Part shown: positions 11,894-22,366 of the stretch, piece after piece
Position numbering within the stretch: the first letter of the stretch is position 1
Layout of the letters: every line of letters starts with the position of its first letter
Notes under the pieces: model-generated
Databases searched by the model: none
Told to the model about the DNA's origin: nothing
The model's input: the letters and a program-made list of their open reading frames with translations, nothing else
From: Aquanectria penicillioides
Lineage: Eukaryota; Ascomycota; Sordariomycetes; Hypocreales; Nectriaceae
DNA length: 64,000 nucleotides
Assembly (NCBI GenBank): GCA_003415625.1
Contig: PYIU01000001.1
Span: 1,054,001 to 1,118,000, forward strand
Direction: 5' to 3'
Position numbers and translations under genes: made by a program

Positions 11894-13664
11894 GTCGTCA
11901 GCTCGCGGGTATTGGGATGGGTCGTGGGGAATGGGAGATGGGAGAGAGGAAAGGAAACGGAAATGGAAATGGAAATGGAAATGCACGGGTATGGGGGAGG
12001 GCGCTTCGACGGGATATCGAGATGCCGCAGGTTTTGTTCTTGTCAAGAAGTCGGATCGTGACGACGAGCTTGGGCCGGCTGGGTTGAGCCTTGTTTAGGT
12101 GAAAATTTCGGCCCCTCCAGCCCCCGTCCGTTCTCGTTCGTCACCTCGGTGATAAAATGACTGGCTGGCGGGCCGTGCTTTTAGACGTGGCCAAGTGGGA
12201 CATGGCCTGTCAAAACGATGACCTTTGACTGGCGACAGCACAGAGGGAACGGATACCTCGGCTGCAGCTAATTAATCGTTATTTCAGTGACTGGCTGCAT
12301 CACTCCACCCTGGGCCGGTCCGACCCCAGTGCTAGGCCGGGGGGCGGGCGGCGGCGTGATACCGTGGCTGGCGTTGCGTTGTTCGTCGTGTGCCCGTGGT
12401 GCTCTCGATTCACACACAGACCAAGACCAGGCTTCAACGCTGCCACGCTCGGCATAACGCCAGTCTGTTAAGCTCTGGCTTGAGCCTCTTTTTGAGTTGA
12501 CCATGACCATGTACATGTATGTCATCTTGCATTGCATCGCTTCCTTGCTGCATGACCGACCATCAATCTCATCGGTTTCCGTCATCGTCATTGTCCTGGG
12601 CATGGGTCTGGGCCAGGGCTTGGGCTTGGGCCTGGGCTTGGGCTTGGGCCTGGACTTTGGGCTTGGAGCCTTGGACTTGGACTTGGACTTGGGCTTGTCG
12701 ACCATAGGCCTAGGCCTCGTTCACTCAGGTGAAGGGATGCAAGGAAGGAATCCTACCCCCAGTCTCATTCACACCACACGCTAGGCCATCCCAATTTGGC
12801 ATGCGTAATCCAGGCAAGCAAGGCTCGTGACAAATCACCTCGGCCTCGCAGTGATAGATAGTGACTGCTTCTTCTCGCTTCTGATGCAATGCTATAGGTC
12901 AATTGATCAAGTACCTACCTTATTAGTCTAGATGTCTTCCAATGACTTCAAACTTGGCCTTGGTAATGTTCAATCCCTGATTCGGCCTCGTTGCGAGCCT
13001 GATTGATAAAACCGGCTAGAAGACACCTTCACCTCTCCTCTTGCTAGCCTACCCTATAGGTCTGCAACGTGCAAACCACGGCCCATCCTCTTTTCGCCAA
13101 TAGTTCATGTCCATTCCAGCTCATGTTTTGATCCCACCTATCTGAGACACCAGAATCACGACCCAAATCGAACCATTCGGTCGCCCATCAACATGCCCGA
13201 CTCGAGTCTGCAAGCAATCACCGTCTCGGGAAACGGAATCGATCATTCAAAAATCCTTCCGTGTACCCTCCTACACTTGCTCAATGTCAGGGCACCTACC
13301 AGGATCTTCAAGAGATTGGGCATAATTAAGGGCCTCCCCTGCTCCAGGATAAGGCCTCTCTTTTATTGAGTCGAAGACAGTTTGGTGGAGGCACCCCCTA
13401 GCCAGCCTGTTCTCCGAGGTTTACCTCCCAAGTGTACACGTCAATAGTTATTGACCAAGGACCCTAGATTGTCTAATTTGATCATTTAGTAGAAGGACAT
13501 GCATAATCCTATTCCATCAAGTTTGATGTAGAAAAGAAAGACTGCCCTTCGTCAAATTAGGTCTATGATCGACAGAGTGAGTGGGGTAAGTATGGTGCAT
13601 TACATGCCTCTCTCCATGTCCCATCTAGACGCATTGATAACTGAATCCACCAAATCAAACGACC
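11894..13664. other. Intergenic region between coiled-coil gene and first 5S rRNA gene
   Basis: No gene is recognised. It includes the 5' leader of the coiled-coil gene with a short (GGAAAT)n run near 11957-11982, and a GGGCTT-type repeat at 12607-12696 listed separately. Confidence 0.5.
12607..12696 (+). repeat. Degenerate hexanucleotide (GGGCTT/GGACTT) repeat
   Basis: About fifteen imperfect 6-bp units (gggctt, gggcct, ggactt) in a row. The apparent Gly-Leu/Asp-Leu frame through it is a translation of the repeat, not evidence for a gene. Confidence 0.8.
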
Positions 13665-13782
13665 ACATACGACCATACCCACTAGAAAATACGGGATCCC
13701 ATCCGCTCTCCTATCGTCAAACTGGTGAGGGGCGGATTAGTAGTTGGGTCGGTGACGACCAGCAAATCCCCGCTTGTATGTT
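13665..13782 (+). rRNA. 5S rRNA gene, diverged copy (possible pseudogene)
   Basis: About 118 nt matching the fungal 5S gene, from ACATACGACCATACCC to the TTGTATG end, followed by a T-run typical of RNA polymerase III termination. The internal promoter C box is intact (GTTGGGTCGGTGACGACC). Compared with the copy at 18204 it differs at about ten positions, mostly G-to-A or C-to-T: CTGG to CTAG, CCCG to CCCA, GGAC to GGAT, AGCG to AGCA. It also has a small deletion near the 3' end, which would disturb helix I/IV pairing. A lone 5S gene outside the rDNA array is normal in many filamentous ascomycetes. Boundaries may be off by 1-2 nt. Confidence 0.85.
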
Positions 13783-16232
13783 TTTTCTCGATTTTTTTTA
13801 CTTTTTATTTTTTGCATTGCTTCCTTTTTGGCCTCCCTCTACTTAGGTTGGATAGAACGGCATAGATATCTATCTTGGACATAAGCCTGGTTTAGGCACT
13901 GGGAATACCTCAAACCCAATAGCCCAATAAATGGAAATAATACATATACTAGGGGATACTCCACCATTACAAATCGGTTAAATGTCCCGGATTGGCCTAT
14001 CAGAAATGTTTATTAACAATAATAGGGCTAATAGGTACTGTAGTCTTTAATAAGCTATAGCCCATTGGAGAGAGTACTATGCCAATAGTCAGGAGACATT
14101 ATAAAACGGCTATTAGTGCTGTCTACTATTGCCTCCCCCCATAGCTAACTAACCTTTGGCTTTGAACTGTTAAATATCATTACATTCTCCAGCCCATCAA
14201 TCTTTCTCGATAGGGATTAGTGGTATAGAACAATTTCAAAAGGTGCATTGGATGATTTCGACGTAGCAAGCAAATACTGTGAGAAGGTCCTTAATGTGTG
14301 TTCTGCGTGCCCCCACCACCATCCAAAGCGGTGTTTAGGGCCTCCGAGACTTTGACAGATAGCTGGCGTATTAATTACTGGGCGAAAATCGAGAATGCGA
14401 TTGAAACTTGGACTCTGTTGAAGTGCCTGGGAGCAATTGATAATTTAGGCTCTGGCAGCATGTGTGCATTAGTCAGAATCAAGGTCCACATTGGAGTTCA
14501 GGCTTCCCTCTGTCAGCCATATGTAATTTGGGCATAGAGTTTATCAACAGAGAGGGAGTAGATGATTTGTACGGAGCCGAAAGGCATCCGAAGAATATTT
14601 GAATATTATTGCTTAGCAATTGTTCATGACATTAACTAGAAATCCTGTCGTAGCTCTGATCTGACCTTTGTCGTATCCCAGTGAAGCACTGCCATCATTG
14701 CTCACCTAGATCATGCAGGGTTTATCAGCTTGATGAAGCTGTGAAATAACTGTTTCACTTCACGCTATTCACTTTGCCCTGGTTACAATGTTTTGAGAGA
14801 ACGGAGCCATGGTCTTTAAAGGCGTCTACAAAGCATCCTGTTCTTACCATGTTACAGCAGACGACAAAACTCACACTAACACCTGGTGGTTCCGTCTTGC
14901 TTCATCATGAAGACCAACAGGACGATTTACGGTGGAACGTGATGCAGTGGCCAGAGAAAGGACCCCAGGTTGACTTTTCGTTGAATATGGGATGGGTGAA
15001 ATTCGAATGTCTGGAACGGCTTCCTATCAACACGTTTCATGTTCAACTTGGAGTGCGTATAAGTTAAGAACTCGAGCTGGGTACAACCAGCATATTCTGT
15101 TGAGGTATCGCGAAGGTATCAGGCCGGATATGACTACGGAAGATTCCCAAATGCCTATTCGCTGTGCATTTCAATTGGAGATAAGTTATGCCTCTACGAA
15201 TCTATCTGGGACAGTGCAGCCCGGGATAGTCAGGTCTTGGCTGATATGGATGGTGCTGTTGGATTTGTTCCCATCCAGTGCCTAGATCTACTAACCGTGT
15301 TTTCCCTCGAGGAAGAAAGGTCACTCTCTAGCTCTTCTGAGATGTACAAGTGTGGGTTCTGCTTCAGCAGGCGAAAATCAACGTATCGGGTGCAAGTGCG
15401 CAATGAAATGGGCGGACTTGCCGTGGGTGCGGATTGATTGATCTATTATCAAGGAGTGTCAACGACAAATTCTAGATCTCAACCGGATTGACATTATAGA
15501 ACCCTCCTACCAGGACTCGAATATAGATGGAGGGAGTTGGTACCTTCTGAAAATGGAGGGGGAGCCAAACCAAGGCATATATTTGCTTGGAATTGGCTTG
15601 ACAAAACGGCAATCAATCGACGAATCCTATTGAAGTCACCCATGTAAGAAAATTTGGTATCTTATGAGACAATGTGCATAAGAAGGATCCCATCTAGCGG
15701 CACATCGGAGTTATGTTGCTTGAACACGCTGCGTTGCATACATACCATGAAGACAACGTCACAACAGAACTTTCATAATCGTGATGGTAGCTTCCACGCG
15801 CAGAATAGTTCGGTTATATACGATTTGGCAATGCCCCATATTAATGAGTCTCCCCTTGCATGAAAATTATATAAGCAGTGGCTTTCATTGTCTTTAGTCT
15901 CAATCGCCAGTCTCTCGTTGTGCTCTTCCCAAGGCGGAAGGGGGACATTGTCTCCTTCTATTTAATGAAATCGCTAATAATCCTCAATAGAATAGAAAAA
16001 TATTGGGTTTCTCGAGCGCAGGGAGAATATGATATCGGATGGCATCTTCTTTCTAGCTGAGGAGGTTACGAACCGGATGTCAAGGTGCGCCACAGACACG
16101 CATCCTGCTGTGCGCTGTCTCAAACCCCTATGCTGAGATGTGTGAGTCAAAGCCCAACAATAGAATGCGACTAGATATTGGCCTTTCTATCAAAATTTAA
16201 GTAGAAGCGCACTCATAAGCAACAGGTTATTA
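13783..16232. other. Gene-poor stretch with decayed coding-like fragments
   Basis: Several short open frames occur (14298-14537, 14774-15067, about 15170-15437), none with a domain I can name. The frame at 15170-15437 is rich in Trp, Cys and acidic residues and could be an upstream remnant of the HET gene that follows. This is inference; no intact gene is called. Confidence 0.35.
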
Positions 16233-17454
16233 ATGCTTATACGAGACAACGGCCAAATTGCTCCTTACTCCGCGCCGAGTCACTGTGGGTACGGCAGTCA
16301 GCCGTTGACGACGACAAAAGACGGAATATATCGGCGAAAGGGCAGACTGTTTTGGAGCGAGCTCCCTGTAGCTTTTCAGGAGTGCATTCAGATCGTTAGA
16401 GCCCTATGCATACGATTTGTATGGGTCGACTCACTCTGCATTGTACAAGAACACATGAACTACAGGAGCGGCTTCTTTCTTCACGAATTATGCATTGTAC
16501 TCCAGGCGGAATACTTCTTGGTTGCGCAGAAACTGAATATGCGCAAGGGCGAAGTTCATTCGGACATTGTCTGTACTCGGGCCACCATGCCATTACCTCA
16601 AAAACAACATCAGTAAGAGATTGGAATGATATAATTGAAGAATATGGCGTGAAGAAATTCAATTTCCCAAAAGACGTTTTGCCTGCTCTGTCCTGTATCG
16701 CGAATCGAGTTCGAGACGCAAGCCGTTACTTTGGAGGGTCCTGGGAAATATATTTGCCACAGGAACTTATCTGGGTTGCTGTTCAAGATCCCAGTGAAAT
16801 GAACTTGGAAGGGATACACTCAAATGACTTGTCTCTTCTAAAACTTCATTTGAACATAGGACAGACGTCTCCGCATAGAGTGGAAACATTTAGCTCCATC
16901 GGACCAGACTCTTCTCCTTCTTGGTTATTGCTAGCGGCAAAAGGGTCAATATCCTTCCTGGACCCAAATATCAACACGAGTATGGGTGTTAATATGGGGT
17001 CGATGGTCCAAAAGTTCGACATTATTGGGGGAGTTGAAGAGCGTCATGTTATGTGTGGCTGGCAGTGCCACCCGGGCATTACTAATGAATGAGTTTGAGA
17101 GATTCCTTCCAGGAAACACTTCCTTCAAACTATTGACCAGTTCACCACATTTGATCAACAAAAGGCTTATCCATGGGCGACTTTGCATGCTTTGGGGATT
17201 GGTCACTTCATCTTTCACCAGACAGAGCTGGCGAGGTCACAAAGCTGCTTCAGGATGACCGAATTGTGCTTTGCCTTCAACTCTTTGAGAAAAACGACAC
17301 TGACTATCAGTTGTGCTATGATTTGATCCTTACTCATACTGAAGGAGAGTACTGTTGCGTCGGAATCCTTGGAAGCATCGACAAAGAGCATTTCGCAGCA
17401 CCGAGAAGAGTTGAGTTGACCCTTATGATGGATGGAGGAGCTAGAGCGGTATAA
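16233..17454 (+). pseudogene. HET (heterokaryon incompatibility) domain gene, decayed
   Basis: Three frames must be joined to follow the protein. 16233-16440 gives the N-terminal HET core: an S-H-C-x-x-G-S-Q-P-L-T-T-T block, then W-S-E-L-P-x-x-F-Q and the R-x-V-W-V-D-S-L-C-I-x-Q signature. From about 16450 another frame resumes at L-Q-E-R-L-L-S-S-R, so roughly 80 residues of the domain are missing between them. It continues to about 17092 through the conserved W-x-x-I-I-E-E-Y ... F-P-K-D-V-L-P-A-L-S-x-I-A element. A third frame to 17454 holds the distal part. HET proteins trigger cell death after fusion of genetically different hyphae, and large families with many relics are usual in ascomycetes. 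The deletion and frameshifts make function unlikely. Confidence 0.8.
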
Positions 17455-18203
17455 TATGGCATTGAGTTGAAGCTAGTAGCAAAAAACACCTGTCTCCTTT
17501 ATGGTGGACCATACTGCCTCGTTCAGAATATTCAGCGTATTCGATAATTGAAACATGTCAGGGAGTGGTAGAGTGCGTTGGTTGTCTATAACTAGCCTCG
17601 TTACAAATTGGACCATCAATCAACTTTCTGAACCACTCCTTTAGCATCCCTATGTAAATGGCTACAGGTGTTATTAGGTGTCGAATTTTGTTATTCTATT
17701 AGCCACAGGGAATTTTCCTGTCCTCGTTGTCGCATGCACTTGCACTGACGTTTTCTCCTCATGATGGTCCATGTTGGCATCAAGAAGTAAACCTTTCGCT
17801 GGGGCCAAGGATAATTACAAGCGCTAGGTAGTGGCAATAAAGATCTACCCCATATTTCCGGGCCACATGCTGATCTGGAAGTCTGCTGATTTGGAAGAGT
17901 ATAGAGGTGCTTCTATTAATGACTGGTGCATGTTGCGTATGCAAATGTAGGAGAGTGTGATTTTGCACCGAACTGACACATCTTTGCATCTAATGGCTAT
18001 GAATTCAAGATTTGGCAGATAAACACATCATCACCGAGTAAATTAGGAGAAAAAAGACCAAACCCCTCAGTTATGACTCCATCTTTGACTTTGAAGGGGA
18101 TTTATGCAGTCTACGGGGCGAATCAAGCCTAACCGAGTGATCATTTAGTCGACGTAGCGGGATTCTACCAGTCTTTATGAGTCAATTATGCCGGAGAGCA
18201 GGC
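17455..18203. other. Intergenic region between HET relic and second 5S gene
   Basis: No gene or repeat is recognised. Confidence 0.5.
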
Positions 18204-18322
18204 ACATACGACCATACCCACTGGAAAATACGGGATCCCGTCCGCTCTCCCAGAGTCAAGCCAGTGAGGGGCGGACTAGTAGTTGGGTCGGTGACGACCA
18301 GCGAATCCCTGCTGTTGTATGT
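18204..18322 (+). rRNA. 5S rRNA gene
   Basis: About 119 nt with the full fungal 5S pattern: start ACATACGACCATACCCACTGG, middle AAGCCAGTGAGGGGCGGAC, C box GTTGGGTCGGTGACGACC, end CTGCTGTTGTATG, then a T6 terminator. The 5' and 3' ends pair (ACATACGAC with GTTGTATGT), so helix I looks intact. This is the better-preserved copy of the two and is probably functional. It lies on the same strand as the first copy, 4.5 kb away, with a HET relic between. Confidence 0.92.
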
Positions 18323-18580
18323 TTTTTCCTTTTTGGTTTGGATAATTTCATAACTCTTTTTTTGTTGTCGGTGTCGGCCTTACTCTCTCTCTTCTCTCAC
18401 TTGGCTTTTGACGTTGGTTTGTGGGTTGTGCTTTTCTGAATTACTTTGACGTAAATGGTGCACCTCATCACCAATTTCCATGGTACCGGTTTTTTTCCAT
18501 TTGTACAGTTTATCATATATGCTATTGTTTCTCGTGGATAGATCTAACTGCCAATACCGATGATAACCTTCAATACTTAT

Positions 18581-19150
18581 CTAGATCCAGACCCCTTGGA
18601 TATGCCTCGGAACTCTCAAAGTGATACAGCTCGGGGGTTCCACTCCACAATCTCGGTGAAGAACACGTGCCTTGAACCACCAAGGTAAAACTTGGGTGAG
18701 CTGGTATTCTGCATGTACCGTTGTCGGAACAGCGAAAACGTAGTCGAGTTCTTCCAGACTTCTCTTACTCGTCTCGGGCATGAATAAGAAGATCGCTACA
18801 AGAGCAACGATGTTAAAACCTACGTAGGATCCAAAACTTCCTTGGGGTGTAAGTGGGTACCACGACGGCCTATAATGTCGTTCAGTGGGTCGGATAACCA
18901 GCAAGCACTGCTGCAATTAGCATGAAGCATGCAAGAGAATTGCTGGAAATGATATCGTACAAGAGAGCGATGGCCATGTATGGCGCACTGTTGATGGCAC
19001 CGACAGGCCAAGAATTCCTTTCGTAGGTTCCAGCAGCCGCACAAGCATCTCCTTCGTCTGCTTGCATAATGTTACTTCGGTTACTAAAAACTGGGTCAAT
19101 GAGCAAGATTGCTTCTTGGCGGCATCCTCGGCGCTCCCTCCGAGCGCCAC
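18581..19150 (-). pseudogene. MFS sugar transporter relic with internal deletion
   Basis: Two ends of a sugar porter are fused. 19150-18850 carries an N-terminal part in shifting frames, including E-R-N-S-W-P-V-G-A-I-N-S-A-P-Y and W-L-S-D-P-L-N-x-x-x-G-R-R-G-T, the loop 2-3 motif. Directly after it, 18840-18581 carries the last TM helix and tail: G-F-N-I-V-A-L-V-A-I-F-L-F-M-P-E-T, then S-L-E-E-L-D-Y-V-F-A-V-P. TMs 3 to about 11 are gone and at least two frameshifts are present. It lies head-to-head with the broken dehydrogenase gene at 19404, which suggests a former sugar-uptake and oxidation pair. Confidence 0.75.
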
Positions 19151-19403
19151 AAGTCGGATGTTCTGGTCATGGTCATATGTGGTGCAGCCACATCAACAAT
19201 AGCACCAATGAGCACAACTTCCGAGCTGGGCGGGGGCGGAGGAAGAACCGAGTGAATTCAACTGGACAAGCGAAATGTAAACAGACCTGGAGGGGGTCAT
19301 TTAGAGGATGACCTAAGCTGAGTCGAAGTATTAGAGAAGAGACTGAGCCTAGACATTCATCACGGAACTTGACACATCGACTTTCAAGGGTTAGATCGCA
19401 ACT

Positions 19404-20614
19404 ATGACGTCCGCTGCTGAAGTTTTGGAGCGAAGGCCGCAGAACTTTGCGGTTCAAACCAACCCAGCCCATGACCTGCATCTCATCGAGACCGAGGTCC
19501 CAGAGCTAGGCCCCGCGGAGTGTCTTGTTCATGTCCGGGCAACTGGTATTTGCGGTTCAGATGTCCATTTCTGGAAGCACGGCCACATTGGCGACATGGT
19601 TGTTTGCGGCGAGAACGGCCTTGGGCTGAGAGCTCAGGGGTGGTGATTAAAACTGGCAAAGAGGTGACGAGATTCAGACCAGGTACATGCGTCCATTTTG
19701 AATGCCATGTGAGGGTGAGTCAATGCTAATATCTCCCTGCAACAAAGGGGACAGGGTCGCCCTCGAGTGTGGCATTCCTTGTTCAAAGCCAACTTGTTTC
19801 CACTGCCGAACTGGACGGTATAATGCCTGTCCTGATGACGTCTTTTTCTCGACTCCTCCGTATCACGGCACCTTGCGGCGGTACCATGTGCACCCTGAGG
19901 CTTGGTTGCACCATCTGCCTAGCAGCTTGAGCTACGAGGAGGGATCGTTGCTCGAGCCCCTTTCGGTGGCACTCGCCGGCATTGACAGGTCTGGACTTCG
20001 CCTCGGCCAACCGCTAATCATTTGCGGCGCCGGACCGATCGGGCTGGTGACTCTTCTAGCGGCCCATGCAGCTGGAGCCGCGCCAATTGTCATCACGGAC
20101 CTGGACGGTAGCCGCCTAGCCAAAGCGAAACAGCTCGTAGCTCGCGTCCGCACGGTACTGGTCGAGCGCGGCCAGGATGCCAAGCAGCTGGGGAAGAAGA
20201 TGGTGGATGCCCTCGGAGATGAAGCACGACTGGTACTGGAGTGTACTGGTGTGGAGTCAAGTATCCATGCTGCAATCTACGTAAGAAATAACGAGAACTG
20301 TCCGTTCGTTTGGTAACACCTCTAACACATACATTTAGGCCTCGGCGTTTGGAGCTTCTGTATTTGTCATTGGAGTTGGAAAGGACTTTCAGAACATCCC
20401 ATTCATTCATCTTTCGTCCAAGGAGATCGACCTTCGCTTTCAGTATCGATATCATGACACATACCCCAAGGCCATCAGTCTCGTGACTGAAGGATTGATT
20501 GATCTGAAACCTCTCGTAACGCACTGATTCAAGCTGGAAGAAGGTATCGAGGCGTTCGCAGCTGCGTCAGACCCAGAAGCCAAGGCTATCAAGGTCCAAA
20601 TTATTGATGATTGA
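19404..20614 (+). pseudogene. L-arabinitol 4-dehydrogenase-like (zinc MDR) gene, frameshift plus nonsense
   Basis: Medium-chain dehydrogenase of the polyol/xylitol/L-arabinitol 4-dehydrogenase group. Exons are 19404-19682, 19748-20280 and 20339-20614; intact length would be about 362 residues. Visible features: GICGSDVHFWKHG with the catalytic-zinc Cys; the structural-zinc Cys cluster in GIPCSKPTCFHCRTGRYNAC; the Rossmann motif GAGPIGLVTL; and the terminal IKVQIIDD. Two lesions: a single base is missing between 19626 and 19627 (GGGC-TGAG where family members have a His codon before ESSG), and TGA at 20525-20527 replaces what is normally an Arg codon before FKLEE. Both fall in conserved blocks. 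Next to it are a transporter relic and an intact SDR, suggesting a decaying pentose/polyol pathway. A sequencing error could explain the indel alone but less easily both. Confidence 0.85.
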
Positions 20615-21455
20615 AAGATTGGTCGTGTTCATTTGATTAGAGCGTGATCTACCTCACCTCAGACAACCGAAGGAATTAAGCCTGTAGCTACAGAGTTGAA
20701 GGAGGGATAGTAAGAATGGCATAGTTGAAGCTACATATCCTAATGAAAAAATTTTCCTCCACCATTTTGACGAATGGCCAAGACATGTGATTTGCTTCAG
20801 CAAGCACTCGCTAACGCCTTAGTGTGATGCCTGTCGATGCTTGCTTTGTGCTCGACACGTCGGGTGCGAGTGAATGCATAGATACAGTCGACACAAGATA
20901 CAACAAGGACACTATCTTAGAAGATCTCTTTTCTTTCCAGGAGATGTATTGTATTATATATCAAGAATAGATACCCCGATAACCTCACACATCATATTGA
21001 AAACAATTCCAAGGCTGCGTATCACAGGGGAACAAGGCCGTCCCAGTCGAACCTCTTGTTCCCTGTGGGGAAACCGCGAAAGGGTGCACAAAAAAAACCT
21101 GTAAACAACCAAGGCCTGCAGAAAGGGGAGCCTCAATATGTCGAAGCTGTTGTAGCTTGCTTACCCATCTCATTCCATGCCAAGATGAGACAAGACAGGC
21201 TCAACGACCAATGCCCTCGACCCACTTCTCGGAGGTACACCCGAGCTACTGCACAAGCACTGGAGCTCCTATACTAGCTCGGGGATACCTCCGAGAGCTT
21301 GAACCTCCACAGCTCTCCCCAGTTCTCCGGGATCTCCACTAAGAGTGTGGTTGAGCAACAGTCGTGTTGATTGCGAACGAAGATGAAAGTAGCATATCTA
21401 AGCCTTACTAGCACGCTGAAACTTGGACCATGGGCTACAGCAAAGAAGACCAAAA
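20615..21455. other. Intergenic region, promoter side of SDR
   Basis: No gene or strong repeat is seen. Confidence 0.45.
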
Positions 21456-22281
21456 ATGTCACTAGCAGGCAAGATCGCAATCGTTACGGGAGGAGCTCGT
21501 GGAATCGGCAAAGGTGTCGTCCTGACCTTGGCAAAGCAAGGCGCCAAGGTGTGCAATCATCACTGACCTTACTTGAATTGCCGCATACCGACTAGTTTTC
21601 TAGGTTGCCTTTACCCATGTCTCTGCTTCTTCTATTCCTCACGCCGATGCACTCGTACGCGAAGTTGAATCGCTTGGCTCCTACGCATATGCAATCCAGG
21701 CCGATGCAGCCTCACCTTTTTCGCCAGATGCTGTTCTAGCTTCGACTCTCGGTGCTTTCAATGTGTCTCATGTAGACATCCTTGTTAACAATGCTGGCCT
21801 CGGATCGGCCGGTACTCTTATTGAGGAGGTAACAATCGAGGAATACGACAGAGTAATGGCTGTCAATGTTCGGGCGGTCATCTTCATGACCCAGGCCTTT
21901 CTCCGCTACGTTAGGCCTGGCGGCCGTATCGTGAATTTGTCATCTATTTCCGCACGGGGTGGATATGCCACGCAGTCCGTTTACTCAGCATCAAAGGCTG
22001 CTGTTGAAGCCTTGACGCGTGTTTGGGCAACGGAACTGGGTCACAAGTACAACGTTACTGTAAACGCAGTGAACCCTGGTCCTGTTGATACAGACATGTA
22101 CAGAGCTGCCGGGGAAGTGCACTTAGCCTGCATGGAGGAACAGAACAAGAGGACACCCGCATCCCCAAGAGCAGGCACGGAAAATGACGTAGCAGAGATA
22201 ATAGGTTTTCTGTGTGAGGAACGATCGAGATGGGTATCGGGGGACATTGTTTGTGCAAACGGTGGAATGCTGTATACTTGA
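21456..22281 (+). CDS. Short-chain dehydrogenase/reductase (classical SDR)
   Basis: NAD(P)-dependent oxidoreductase, 256 residues, exons 21456-21548 and 21604-22281. Cofactor motif TGGARGIG near residues 11-18; NNAG in LVNNAGLG; catalytic Ser in IVNLSSIS; Y-S-A-S-K (YxxxK) in VYSASKAAVEAL; then NPGPVDTDM. The C-terminal WVSGDIVCANGG closing motif is present, so the gene is complete. Substrate is unknown; close families act on sugars, polyols or 3-oxoacyl compounds. It follows the broken polyol dehydrogenase on the same strand and faces the Zn2Cys6 regulator tail to tail with an 85-bp gap, so it may be the surviving enzyme of that locus. The start is the ATG just before AGKIAIVTGG. Confidence 0.92.
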
Positions 22282-22366
22282 AGTATTCAACTTTCTCAAA
22301 AATAGTTTCAAAATAAGGCAATAGGTCAGAAGTATTTCCAAAAGGAATGCTGGCTCTTCCATTATG

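Noticed and set aside
9145..12098. Long open frames on the plus strand antisense to the coiled-coil gene
   Set aside because: They mirror the strong codon bias and short-period repeats of the sense gene (Leu/Ser/Ala monotony), have no family features, and the sense gene has proper start, intron and heptads.
12268..12784. Gly-Leu / Lys-Pro rich frames on both strands
   Set aside because: They are translations of the GGGCTT-type hexanucleotide repeat.
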